Positions 53,302-61,860 of a stretch of 64,000 nt of DNA are shown piece by piece (within the stretch, counting starts at the first letter, position 1; each line of letters opens with the position of its first letter). Source of the DNA: an uncultured Coriobacteriaceae bacterium (GTDB lineage Bacteria > Actinomycetota > Coriobacteriia > Coriobacteriales > Atopobiaceae). Under the pieces are notes generated by a model. The model was not told where the DNA came from. It saw only the letters and a list, made by a program, of their open reading frames with translations, and searched no databases. The DNA is taken from contig CADAUA010000011.1 in assembly GCA_902791035.1 (NCBI GenBank), forward strand, positions 1 through 64,000, in the 5' to 3' direction. A program made the position numbers and the translations under genes.

Positions 53302-53416
53302 GTCCCCTCCGGTTCGTGTGGATGGGGTGGCCTGCCCGCGGCGCGCCCCGGATCCCTGAGTACAGCTCCGAGTACATACTGAGCGACCGAGCGAGGCGAG
53401 ACGGGCTGGCTTGATG

Positions 53417-53437
53417 TTTACTAAATTCTTGAGTAAA
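53417..53437. promoter_or_regulatory. LacI-type operator between isomerase operon and regulator gene
   Basis: TTTACT-N9-AGTAAA is a 21-bp inverted repeat lying 36 bases before the lacI-type ATG and 116 bases before the isomerase ATG. It is the expected autoregulatory site. Confidence 0.65.
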
Positions 53438-53472
53438 GTGGGGGAGGTTTAGTTCCGTTCGGGGGAGGTCGC

Positions 53473-54567
53473 ATGACGGTCACCGCACGAGACGTCGCAA
53501 GGGCCGCAGGGGTCTCCCCCGCCACCGTGTCGCTGGTGTTTCGCGACAAGCCCGGCGTGGGCGAGAAGACCCGCGAGCACGTGCGCCAGGTAGCGCGCGA
53601 GATGGGCTTCGAGTACTCGGGCAGCGGGACGGTGGGCAAGACCCGCACCCTGCAGCTCGTCATGTACAAGGGCCACGGCGAGGTGGTGAGCCAGACGCCC
53701 TTCTTCGAGGACCTCACACAGGGCATCTCGGAGGAGACCTACCGCCAGGGCTACCACCGGCTGGCCATCTCGTACTTCTACTCCGCCGAGCACGCCTCCG
53801 AGCAGCTGGCGGGGCTGCGGTCGACCAAGTGCGCCGGGATCATCCTCCTGGCCACCGAGATGATGGCGCGCGACGTGGCGCAGTTCGAGCGGCTGGGCGT
53901 GCCGATCGTGATCCTGGACTCCTGGTTCGTGAACAAGCACATGGACTCCGTGGTCATCGACAACCAGCGCGGCGCCTGGGAGGCCACCCGCTACCTGGCC
54001 AAGCTGGGCCACACCGATATTGGCCACGTGATGGGCTCCGCCCACATACGGAACTTCTCGGAGCGGCAGGACGGCTACCGCCAGGCCATGTGGCAGACCG
54101 TAGGGCGCGACTTCGACGACGTGTGCGGCGTGCTCGAGGTGGGCACGACCACGCCCAAGGCGCGCGAAGACGCCCTGGCCTGGATCGAGGGGCTGGAGCA
54201 GGGGCGGGTGCCCATGACCTCCTTTGGCCGCGAGGGCCTGGACCACATACCCACGGCCCTCTTCTGCGACAACGACCTCATGGCCGCCGGCGTGATGCGG
54301 GCCCTGCAGGAGAGGGGCTACCGGATCCCCGAGGACGTCTCCATCGTGGGCTTCGACGACATGCCGGTGTGCCTCGACATGAATCCCGAGCTCACCACCA
54401 TGGCGGTGCCGGCGCGCCGCATGGGGGCGATCTCCGTGCAGCGGCTGGTGCGGCTCATAAACGAGGAGACCTCGGAGGTGGTGCGCGTGAGCGTGCTGCC
54501 CGACCTCGTGAAGCGCGGCACGGTGGCGCGGCCGCGCACCTGGCAGGTCAAGCCAAACGTGAGGTAG
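53473..54567 (+). CDS. LacI-family transcriptional regulator
   Basis: The 364-residue regulator has the HTH TARDVARAAGVSPATVSLVFRD (about 4-25) and a periplasmic-binding-like sensor domain: LRSTKCAGIILLATE, SVVIDNQRGAWEATRYLAKLGHTDIGHV, DHIPTALFCDNDLMAAGVMRAL and VSIVGFDDMP. It probably represses the divergent isomerase operon until a sugar or sugar phosphate binds. The ATG has GGGGGAGG upstream. The hinge carries GSGTVGKTRT instead of a clear YxPN, a mild deviation. Confidence 0.92.
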   Translation: MTVTARDVARAAGVSPATVSLVFRDKPGVGEKTREHVRQVAREMGFEYSGSGTVGKTRTLQLVMYKGHGEVVSQTPFFEDLTQGISEETYRQGYHRLAISYFYSAEHASEQLAGLRSTKCAGIILLATEMMARDVAQFERLGVPIVILDSWFVNKHMDSVVIDNQRGAWEATRYLAKLGHTDIGHVMGSAHIRNFSERQDGYRQAMWQTVGRDFDDVCGVLEVGTTTPKAREDALAWIEGLEQGRVPMTSFGREGLDHIPTALFCDNDLMAAGVMRALQERGYRIPEDVSIVGFDDMPVCLDMNPELTTMAVPARRMGAISVQRLVRLINEETSEVVRVSVLPDLVKRGTVARPRTWQVKPNVR

Positions 54568-54710
54568 GCGCGCGGCGACGGGCGCGGGCGGCCACGGCGG
54601 GCGGGGACGCGGGGCGGCCAGTGCGCCTCAGAAGTTGGGGTGGACCTTGCGGCCCGTGCGAGTCTGTCCGAAGCCTGGGGAGGCCTGCCGGGAGAGAAGG
54701 GCACTGCTGT
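54568..54710. other. Gap downstream of lacI-type gene
   Basis: These bases are very GC-rich, with no gene and no clear terminator. The family C element begins at 54711, and 54815-54957 likewise hold no gene, only a CGCAGCTGGCACCGCACG duplication near 54915. Confidence 0.4.
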
Positions 54711-54814
54711 GTGCGGGAAATAACGGACACAAGTTGGCACCTGACGGCGTTATGCGCCAATCCATCCTGCGGCTATATGATGTTGAACCAACTTCTGTCC
54801 GTTGTTTCCCGCAC
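54711..54814. repeat. 104-bp element with 27-nt inverted repeats, family C copy 2
   Basis: The arms 54711-54737 and 54788-54814 (inner part AACGGACA..AGTTGG / CCAACTTCTGTCCGTT, outer part GTGCGGGAAA / TTTCCCGCAC) pair with few mismatches. On the minus strand the core reads GGTTCAACATCATATAGCCG then CAGGATGG. That is close to the cores at 27447-27529 and 11630-11710. Confidence 0.8.
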
Positions 54815-54957
54815 GCCTGGCAGGTCAGGCCCAGCCTGGAGTGGAAGGGGCGCTGGCGCTGCGGCTGGCCCGGGCTGGGGCCCGCCCCCGGAGGGACGGG
54901 CCCTGACGCCGCACGCAGCTGGCACCGCACGCAGCTGGCACCGCACGCGACGATCCC

Positions 54958-57900
54958 CTACTTGACGCCGGCCTTCTCCTTGGCGGCCTCGATGGCGGCC
55001 AGCTGCTCACCGGAGAGGTGAATCCTGCCCTCGCCGCGGCCGTAGGTCTTGCCGCCGTCGCCCTGGCCGTCGGCGGCGGTGGGCACGGCGCCGTACGCCG
55101 CGTAGGCCGCGCCGGGGTCGGCCCCCTCGTTCACCAGCGAGTCCTCGAGCTCGCCCTCGTGGCGGCGCGCCGTCACGCCAGCCGGCGCCACCCACTCGCG
55201 CTCGGTCGGATCCTCGGTGTTGGCCACCTTGAACTCCCCGCCGTTCTTGAAGTTCTCCTTGGCCACGCTGATCATGAGCTTGATGCGGTTGAGCTGGTTG
55301 ACCTCGGAGGCGCCGGGGTCGTAGTCCACGGCCACAATGTTGCTCTGGGGGTACATCTGGCGCAGGCGCTTGATCACCGACTTGCCGACCACATGGTTGG
55401 GCAGGCAGGCGAAGGGCGAGCAGCAGATGATGTTGGGCGTGCCGGAGGTGATGAGCTCGCACATCTCGGCTGTGAGGAGCCAGCCCTCGCCCATGGTGTT
55501 GCAGAGGGAAAGCACCTGCTCGGCCTGACGGGCCAGGTCCTCGATGGGCGGGTAGGGCTCGAAGCGCTCGGACTTCTCGAGCATCTCGTTGATGGGGTTG
55601 CGGATGCCCTGCACGAGGTCGATGCCCCAGCGGTGCGTCATGCGGCTGGTAGCCTTCGTCCCCAGCTCGTGGTCCATGTTGATGGCGTTGGACATGCCAA
55701 AGAGGAAGAAGTCCACGAGCCCCGGCACGTTGGCCTCGCAGCCCTCGTTCTCGATCACGCGCACGACCTGGTTGTTTGCCGTGGGGTGGAACTTGACCAG
55801 GATCTCGCCCACCACGCCCACGCGCGGCTTGGACCGGTCGTTCTCGACGGGCAGCTTGTCGAAGGCGTCAATCGTGGACTGGCAGAGCGCATAGAAGCCC
55901 TTGATGCTGGCCCCGGGCTTGGACAGGAAGACCTTGGCGCGGTCCATGAACTGGTCGTAGAGGGCGTCGGCAGACCCCTTGCGCGCCTCGTAGGGACGCA
56001 CGCGGTAGAGGCACTGCATGATGAGGTCGCCGTACTGCAGGGCGTAGAGGGCCTTGGTGAGGAGCTGGGGGTCGATGATGTTCCAGCCGGGGTTGGACTC
56101 GTCGAGGCCGCCCGCCACCGAGAGCGAGATCACGGGGATGTCGCCGTGGCCGGAGTCGTGCAGGGCCTTGCGGATAAGGGCGATGTAGTTGGTGGCACGG
56201 CAGCCGCCGCCCGTCTGGGAGATGAGGACGGCCGTACGCGAGAGGTCGTACTTGCCGGAGAGGACGGCCTCCATGAGTTGGCCCGTCGTGAGGATGGACG
56301 GGTAGCAGATGTCGTTGTTCACGTACTTGAGGCCCGTGTCCACAGCCTTGTGGTCCACGGAGGGCAGGAGCACCACGTTGTACCCGTAGGCGCGAAGCAG
56401 GGCCTCCACCAGCTCGAAGTGCACGGGGCTCATCTGCGGGGCCAGGATGGTGTAGCCCTCAGCCTGCATGTCCTTGGTGTAGCGGACCTTCTTGAACGCG
56501 GCGGACTCGGCCTTGCGGTAGACGGGCGGACGGCGGCTGAGGTCGGTGGCGCGGGCGTGCTCGAGCGAGCCGTCGGCACAGCGCACCTCCTGGGGCGCGA
56601 CCTCGGCCACCGTGCCCTCGGCCACCTGGCGCTCCAGCTGTGCGCGCTCCTCCTTGAGGGCGGCCATGAGGGAGCGCACGCGGATGCGGGCGGCACCGAG
56701 GTTGGACACCTCGTCGATCTTGAGCACGGTGTAGATCTTGCCCGAGCGCTCCAGGATCTCCTGGACCTCGTCGGTGGTCAGGGCATCAAGGCCGCAACCA
56801 AAGCTCTGGAGCTGGATGAGGTCGAGGTCGTTGCGTTCGGCCACGAAGCGCGCCGCACGGTAGAGGCGGCTGTGGTACATCCACTGGTCAACCACGCGGA
56901 TGGGCCGCTCCACGGGCACCTTGTGGGCCACGGAGTCCTCGGTAAGCACGGCAAAGCCAAAGCCGTGGAGCATCTCGGGGATGGCGTGGTTGATCTCGCC
57001 GTCGTTGTGGTAGGGACGGCCGGCCAGCACGATGCCGTGGGCGTCGTTGTCCTCGATCCAGCGCAGGCACTCGTCGCCCGCGCGGTGCATGGCGTCCTTG
57101 AACTCCAGGTCGGCCTGCCAGGCGGCGTTGACGGCCTCGTCGACCTCGCGACGCGTGATGTCGGGCCCGCGGAAGCGGCCCTTGCCCGCGGCGGCGTCGG
57201 CCTTGCGCTGCCCCTGGATGAGCTCGTAGAGGCGCCGCTTGAGCTCGGACTTCTTGTCGTAGGGGATGAAGGGGTCCAGGTACTCGACGCCCGGCGCCGC
57301 CAGCTCGTCGACGTTGAGGCCCAGGGCCTGCGGGTAGCTCATGACGATGGGGCAGTTGTAGTGGTTGGTGGCGGAGTCGTCCTCCTGGCGCTCCCAGCGG
57401 ATGCAGGGCATCCAGATGAAGTCCGGGTCCTTGGCCAGCAGGTTCATGATGTGGCCGTGGGAGAGCTTGGCCGGGTAGCACACGGACTCCGACGGCATGG
57501 ACTCGGTGCCCGCCTCGTAGGTCTTGCGGGTGGTGGGGTCGGAGAGCACCACCGAGAAGCCCAGCTTGGTGAAGAAGGCGTGCCAGAAGGGGTAGTTCTC
57601 GTACATGTTGAGGGCGCGGGGGATGCCCACGGTGCCGCGCGGGGCGCGCTCGGGGTCGAGCACCGGCCGGTCGAAGAGGAGCTTGTTCTTGTACTCGAAG
57701 AGGTTGGGGGCCTGGGAGCGCTCCGCCGCCGGCTTGCCCGAGCCCTTCTCGCAGCGGTTGCCCGTGATGAAGCGGCGGCCCTTGCCGAAGGTGTTTATGG
57801 TGAGCAGGCAGTTGTTTGAGCAGCGGCCGCAGTGGGCGTTGGTGTGCTTGACCTGGAGGGAGTCGATGGTCTCGCGCGGAAGTATCGTGGAGATGCCGTC

Positions 57901-59754
57901 GGCGCCGGCGCGGTCGCGGGCCAGGAGGGCGGCGCCGTAAGCACCCATGGTGCCCGCGATGTCGGGCCGGATGACCTGGCGGCCGGTGAGGAGCTCGAAG
58001 GCACGCAGGGTGGCGTCGCTCATGAAGGTGCCGCCCTGGACCACCACGTACTTGCCGATCTGGTCGTAGTCGCGCAGCTTGATGACCTTGAAGAGGGCGT
58101 TCTTGATGACGGAGTAGGAGAGGCCGGCCGCCACGTCGCCGATGGTGGCGCCCTCCTTCTGGGCCTGCTTAACGCGGGAGTTCATGAAGACGGTGCAGCG
58201 GCTTCCCAGGTCCACCGGGTGCTCGCCGCCCACTGCCGCGTGCGCGAACTCCTGCACGGTCATGCCCATGGAGTCCGCGAAGTTGGCCACGAAGGAGCCG
58301 CAGCCCGAGGAGCAGGCCTCGTTCAGGGCTATGTGCTCGATCACGCCGTTGCGGACCTGGAGGCACTTCATGTCCTGGCCGCCGATGTCCAGGATGAAGG
58401 ACACGTCCGGCACGAAGGCCTTGGCGCCGCGCAGGTGGGCCACGGTCTCGATCTCGCCGGAGTCAGCCTGGAGGGCGGCGATGAGGATGCCCTCGCCGTA
58501 GCCCGTGGTGGTCACGTGACCGATGGTGCAGTCGGCGGGCAGGTGGTCGTAGATGTCGTCCATGATCTTGCGGGCGGTGCCCAGGACGTCGCCGTTGTTG
58601 TTGTCGTACCAGGTGTAGAGAAGCTCGCCGTCCTCGCCCACGACTGCCGCCTTCATGGTGGTGGAGCCAGCGTCTATGCCGATGAAGACGCGGCCGTGGT
58701 AGGTGGCTAGGTCGCCCTTGGGGACCACCTGGGCGTCATGGCGGGCCTTGAACTCCCGGTAGTCCTCAGGGGTGGCAAAGAGCGGGTCAAGGCGCGCGAC
58801 CTCGGAGCCCTGGACGTCCTTGAGGCCGTCCAGCTGGTCGATGACGTCCTGGAAGGTCACGATCTTGTCGCTCTCCCCCGCAAGCGCGGCGCCCGTGGCC
58901 ACGAAGAGGTGGGCGTTGGTGGGAACCACGCGGTGCTCCTCGTCGAGGTTGAGGGTCACGTAGAAGCGGTGGCGCAGCTCGGAGAGGTACTGGAGCGGGC
59001 CGCCCAGGAAGGCCACGTAGCCGCGGATGGGGTGGCCGCAGGCCAGGCCGGAGACCGTCTGGTTGGCCACGGCCTGGAAGATGGAGGCCGCCACGTCCTC
59101 GCGCTTGGCGCCCTCGTTGAGCAGGGGCTGGACGTCGGACTTGGCAAAGACGCCGCAGCGGGAGGCTATGGGGTAGATGTGCTGGGCCCCCTTGGCGAGC
59201 TCGTTCAGGCCCTGGGCGTCCGTCTCCATGAGGGAGGCCATCTGGTCGATGAAGGCGCCCGTGCCGCCGGCGCAGGTGCCGTTCATGCGCTGCTCGATGC
59301 CGTTGTCGAAGTAGATGATCTTGGCGTCCTCGCCGCCCAGCTCGATGGCCACGTCGGTCTGGGGGATCAGGGCCTCCACGGCGCGCTTGGAGGCGATGAC
59401 CTCCTGGACGAACTCCACGCCCAGCCAGTTGGCCAGGAGCATGCCGCCCGAGCCCGTGATGGACACGCGCATGTGGGCGTCGCCCAGGACGCGCTGGGCC
59501 TTGCGGAAGACCTCCTTGGCCGTGGCCTTGACGTCGGTGTGGTGGCGCTCGTAGTTGGCGTAGACCAGGTGGTCGTTCACGTCGATGACGGCCAGCTTGA
59601 CCGTGGTGGAGCCCACGTCGATGCCCAGGCGCAGGCGGGCACGCGAGAAGTCCACGGGGTCCTTGGGCCTGAGCTCCGCCCCCTCCTGCACGAGCTCGAG
59701 CGGCGCCTTGGCGTTCTTCTCGGCGTAGATGGAGTCCTTGCTCTTGTCGGTCAT
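54958..59754 (-). CDS. Giant acyl-CoA dehydratase activase / HgdB-like fusion
   Basis: The 1598-residue protein joins two BadF/BadG-type ATPase modules (LGIDVGSTTVKLAVID near 44 and IGIDAGSTTMKAAVV near 363), each with a cluster-binding cysteine region (GTCAGGTGAF; NEACSSGCGSF). A CxxC...C zinc/iron segment (HCGRCSNNC) follows, then a DUF2229 domain (about 710-1000) and an HgdB/HgdC-like reductase part (about 1100-1500, with NNDICYPSILTTGQ and CCSPFACLPNHV). Such fusions are found in anaerobes and are related to the activators of 2-hydroxyglutaryl-CoA dehydratase and benzoyl-CoA reductase. ATP hydrolysis drives low-potential electron transfer. The substrate is unknown. Its ATG overlaps the TetR stop (ATGA). 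Confidence 0.9.
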   Translation of the reverse strand: MTDKSKDSIYAEKNAKAPLELVQEGAELRPKDPVDFSRARLRLGIDVGSTTVKLAVIDVNDHLVYANYERHHTDVKATAKEVFRKAQRVLGDAHMRVSITGSGGMLLANWLGVEFVQEVIASKRAVEALIPQTDVAIELGGEDAKIIYFDNGIEQRMNGTCAGGTGAFIDQMASLMETDAQGLNELAKGAQHIYPIASRCGVFAKSDVQPLLNEGAKREDVAASIFQAVANQTVSGLACGHPIRGYVAFLGGPLQYLSELRHRFYVTLNLDEEHRVVPTNAHLFVATGAALAGESDKIVTFQDVIDQLDGLKDVQGSEVARLDPLFATPEDYREFKARHDAQVVPKGDLATYHGRVFIGIDAGSTTMKAAVVGEDGELLYTWYDNNNGDVLGTARKIMDDIYDHLPADCTIGHVTTTGYGEGILIAALQADSGEIETVAHLRGAKAFVPDVSFILDIGGQDMKCLQVRNGVIEHIALNEACSSGCGSFVANFADSMGMTVQEFAHAAVGGEHPVDLGSRCTVFMNSRVKQAQKEGATIGDVAAGLSYSVIKNALFKVIKLRDYDQIGKYVVVQGGTFMSDATLRAFELLTGRQVIRPDIAGTMGAYGAALLARDRAGADGISTILPRETIDSLQVKHTNAHCGRCSNNCLLTINTFGKGRRFITGNRCEKGSGKPAAERSQAPNLFEYKNKLLFDRPVLDPERAPRGTVGIPRALNMYENYPFWHAFFTKLGFSVVLSDPTTRKTYEAGTESMPSESVCYPAKLSHGHIMNLLAKDPDFIWMPCIRWERQEDDSATNHYNCPIVMSYPQALGLNVDELAAPGVEYLDPFIPYDKKSELKRRLYELIQGQRKADAAAGKGRFRGPDITRREVDEAVNAAWQADLEFKDAMHRAGDECLRWIEDNDAHGIVLAGRPYHNDGEINHAIPEMLHGFGFAVLTEDSVAHKVPVERPIRVVDQWMYHSRLYRAARFVAERNDLDLIQLQSFGCGLDALTTDEVQEILERSGKIYTVLKIDEVSNLGAARIRVRSLMAALKEERAQLERQVAEGTVAEVAPQEVRCADGSLEHARATDLSRRPPVYRKAESAAFKKVRYTKDMQAEGYTILAPQMSPVHFELVEALLRAYGYNVVLLPSVDHKAVDTGLKYVNNDICYPSILTTGQLMEAVLSGKYDLSRTAVLISQTGGGCRATNYIALIRKALHDSGHGDIPVISLSVAGGLDESNPGWNIIDPQLLTKALYALQYGDLIMQCLYRVRPYEARKGSADALYDQFMDRAKVFLSKPGASIKGFYALCQSTIDAFDKLPVENDRSKPRVGVVGEILVKFHPTANNQVVRVIENEGCEANVPGLVDFFLFGMSNAINMDHELGTKATSRMTHRWGIDLVQGIRNPINEMLEKSERFEPYPPIEDLARQAEQVLSLCNTMGEGWLLTAEMCELITSGTPNIICCSPFACLPNHVVGKSVIKRLRQMYPQSNIVAVDYDPGASEVNQLNRIKLMISVAKENFKNGGEFKVANTEDPTEREWVAPAGVTARRHEGELEDSLVNEGADPGAAYAAYGAVPTAADGQGDGGKTYGRGEGRIHLSGEQLAAIEAAKEKAGVK

Positions 59755-60593
59755 CGCTTGTCCTCCTTGGGACGGTTTGCGGCAGGGGTGGTGAGGGACG
59801 CGCCTGCGGGCGAGTCCTGGGGGCTGCTGGCGTCATTATCTCCGCTTGCGGCCAGCATCATGCAGGCGAACTGCGTGATGTCGAAGTCGATCGGGCGGTC
59901 GTAGAGGTCGCCGGGGCGGACGAACATGAGACCCGTCATGATGCGGGCCATGACGTCCACGGACTGGCGCATGCCGCTGGTGAGCCAGCGGAGAAGGACG
60001 CCCACCTCGGCGGATATGGCATAGGTCAGGTAGTAGTCGAAGAGCGGGCCCAGGACGTGCAGGTCTATGCCGTCGAGGGCGCGGTCGGCCACGACCTCGC
60101 GCGCCATGGACTGGATGCGGGTGGCAAAGGCCGGGTCTCCCCCATCGCCCAGGAGGGGCGCCAGGTAGCTCCCGCGGTCGCGGAAGTAGGTCAGGATCGG
60201 CGTGGCGCCGGGGCAGGGGCCGAGGTCGGTCAGTGCGGCCTGGAGCTCGTCGAGGGTCACGCGCGTGAGGTCGGCAAGAAGGACGCGCAGGTCGGCGATG
60301 GTCTCGCCCTCGACCTGGTTGACAAGGTCGGGGATGTCCTTGAAGTGGGAGTAGAAGGTCCTGCGGGTGACGCCCGCGCGCTCTGTGACGGAGGTGACGG
60401 TCACGCGGGTGAGGTCGCCCGTGGCGCGAATCTCGTCGGCCAGGGCGTCGCGCAGGGCCAGGCGGGTGCGCACGGTGCGCCGGTCGAGACCGGCGGGGGC
60501 CTGGGGGTCGAGGGCCTTCTCGGCGGGGCCTTCCGCCGTGGGGCTTTCCGCTGCGGGTCTTTCCGCTGCTTGTCTGTCCGCTGCTTGTGGCAT
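59751..60593 (-). CDS. TetR-family regulator coupled to the activase gene
   Basis: The 280-residue regulator has a 40-residue low-complexity N-terminus, then a TetR HTH: RLALRDALADEI...VTSVTERAGVTRRTFYSHFKD (about 55-100). The C-terminal ligand domain is of the TetR_C_33/DUF-type (GPLFDYYLTYAISAEVGVLLRWL). I chose ATG 60593 behind GAGGAG. The stop overlaps the activase start, so both proteins are made from one RNA. A strong inverted repeat 67 bases upstream is its likely operator. It may sense an acyl-CoA or redox signal, but that is not visible. Confidence 0.88.
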   Translation of the reverse strand: MPQAADRQAAERPAAESPTAEGPAEKALDPQAPAGLDRRTVRTRLALRDALADEIRATGDLTRVTVTSVTERAGVTRRTFYSHFKDIPDLVNQVEGETIADLRVLLADLTRVTLDELQAALTDLGPCPGATPILTYFRDRGSYLAPLLGDGGDPAFATRIQSMAREVVADRALDGIDLHVLGPLFDYYLTYAISAEVGVLLRWLTSGMRQSVDVMARIMTGLMFVRPGDLYDRPIDFDITQFACMMLAASGDNDASSPQDSPAGASLTTPAANRPKEDKR

Positions 60594-60659
60594 GCACGCT
60601 CCTCTCCGTGTGGTCGAACCGGGCGCGCGTGGCGGGCGCGGTGCAACGGGTTCGTTTTT

Positions 60660-60687
60660 CACACTGTGAGCAGTATTGCACAGTGTG
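60660..60687. promoter_or_regulatory. TetR operator CACACTGTG-N10-CACAGTGTG
   Basis: Two perfect 9-bp arms with a 10-bp spacer extend outward with TT/..GAA. The position, 67 bases before the TetR start, fits autorepression of the tetR-activase unit. Confidence 0.8.
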
Positions 60688-60779
60688 TGAAGAAGGACGT
60701 GAAGCCCCGGCCGCGCACAATGTCTCCACCGAGGTGCTGCCGGGTCTCCCCCACAAGAGGGGTGCAGGCGTTCGGGGTC

Positions 60780-61330
60780 GGCGGCCCCTCTGACCGCAGC
60801 TGGGGCCGATCGTCTGCGGACGGGCGCAGGCGTTCGGGGCCGGCGGCCCCTCTGGCCGGGACGGCGCTCGATCGTCTGCGGGCACTTTGGGCGAATCAAG
60901 CCGTCTACCTGCGCTTTTACTGGGTCGATCATGCAGACGTTCGGGGCCGGCGGCCCCTCTGGCCGGGACGGCAGTCGATCGTCTGCGGACGGGCGCAGGC
61001 GTTCGAGGCCGGCGGCCCCTCTGGCCGGGACGGCGGTCGATCGTCTGCGGGCACTTTGGGCGAAACAAGCCGTCTACCTGCGATTTTACTGGGGCGCCCC
61101 TGCAGGCAATCGATGCCGGCGGCCCCTCTGACCGCAGCTGGGGCCGATCGTCTGCGGACGGGCGCAGGCGTTCGGGGCCGGCGGCCCCTCTGGCCGGGAC
61201 GGCGGCCGATTGTCTGCGGGCACTTTGGGCGAAACAGGCCGTCTACCTGCAGTTTTAGTGGGGCGCCCCTGCAGACAATCGAGGCCGGCGGCCCCTCTGA
61301 CCGCAGATGGGGCCGACCGTCTGCGAAGAG
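60780..61330. repeat. Tandem array of 169-bp units
   Basis: GGCGGCCCCTCT recurs at 60780, 60842, 60949, 61011, 61118, 61180 and 61287, with spacings of exactly 62, 107, 62, 107, 62 and 107. This gives three 169-bp units, each of a short and a long subunit, plus the start of a fourth. The long subunit contains GCACTTTGGGCGAA and GCCGTCTACCTGC. Each copy holds a small GGGGCC/GGCCCC hairpin. No protein reads through in a constant frame, since 169 is not a multiple of three. Confidence 0.92.
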
Positions 61331-61369
61331 AAGCCGCCAGAGGAGCGACTTCGCTCGTTTGCCCGCGGG

Positions 61370-61402
61370 TCCGCACGTTTGATGGGAGTCAAACGTGCGG
61401 AT
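61370..61402. repeat. Hairpin GTCCGCACGTTTGA / TCAAACGTGCGGAT
   Basis: A 12-bp stem around TGGGAG uses the same CGCACGTTTGA word as the tandem repeats at 61658 and 28184. Confidence 0.75.
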
Positions 61403-61409
61403 ATGCCCG

Positions 61410-61610
61410 GGCTGCCTAGGTCTGTGCAACTGGTAACGCTTAGGGCGGCCTAAGCGTTACCGGAGACTCGGGCCAGAGCATGCAGTCACGCTTACGTCGG
61501 CCTAAGCGTGACTGGATGCTCGGGTCGGTGCAAGGGATCACGTTTACCGTGAGCTAAACGGAGCCGGATGCTCAAGTTGGTGCAAGCGGTCACGCTTAAG
61601 GGTTGGATAG
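61410..61610. repeat. Array of hairpins with 52-bp period
   Basis: Units begin at 61410, 61462, 61514 and 61566 (52 bp apart). Each starts with a conserved GG(A/C)TGCTCGGGTCGGTGCAA-like lead and then a palindrome. Stems are GGTAACGCTTAGG/CCTAAGCGTTACC in the first, AGTCACGCTTA/TAAGCGTGACT in the second, and a weaker ATCACGTTTA/TAAACGG.. in the third. The last unit keeps only one arm. Confidence 0.85.
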
Positions 61611-61657
61611 GAGGGCAGTGGGCTCCCGACCGGGACGGATGGGACGGTTATGGCCGA

Positions 61658-61773
61658 GTCCGCACGTTTGACCCGCGGGTCCGCACGTTTGACCCGCGAG
61701 TCCGCACGTTTGACCCGCGGGTCCGCACGTTTGACCCGCGAGTCTGCACGTTTGCCGGGGGTCAAACGTGCAG
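61658..61773. repeat. Four 21-bp tandem repeats ending in a hairpin
   Basis: GTCCGCACGTTTGACCCGCG plus G or A alternates strictly at 61658, 61679, 61700 and 61721. A fifth, altered unit at 61742 (GTCTGCACGTTTG) is followed by its inverse GTCAAACGTGCAG at 61761-61773. Confidence 0.93.
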
Positions 61774-61785
61774 AAGTGACCCGCG

Positions 61786-61845
61786 CCGACCGCACCCGCG
61801 CCGACCGCACCCGCGCCGACCGCACCCGCGCCGACCGCACCCGCG
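61786..61845. repeat. Four 15-bp tandem repeats
   Basis: CCGACCGCACCCGCG repeats exactly at 61786, 61801, 61816 and 61831, ending 15 bases before the stop codon of the next minus-strand gene. Confidence 0.93.
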
Positions 61846-61860
61846 CTGGCCCCTGGGCCC

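Noticed and set aside
55018-57819. A 933-codon open frame opposite the activase gene, and similar ones at 22443-24869, 45797-48349 and 36826-38532
   Set aside because: All run antisense to well-supported genes, have the same Val/Gly/His/Leu composition and lack ribosome sites.
61410-61845. CRISPR array
   Set aside because: Units are direct tandems or hairpins with no unique spacers of constant length, and no cas gene is present.
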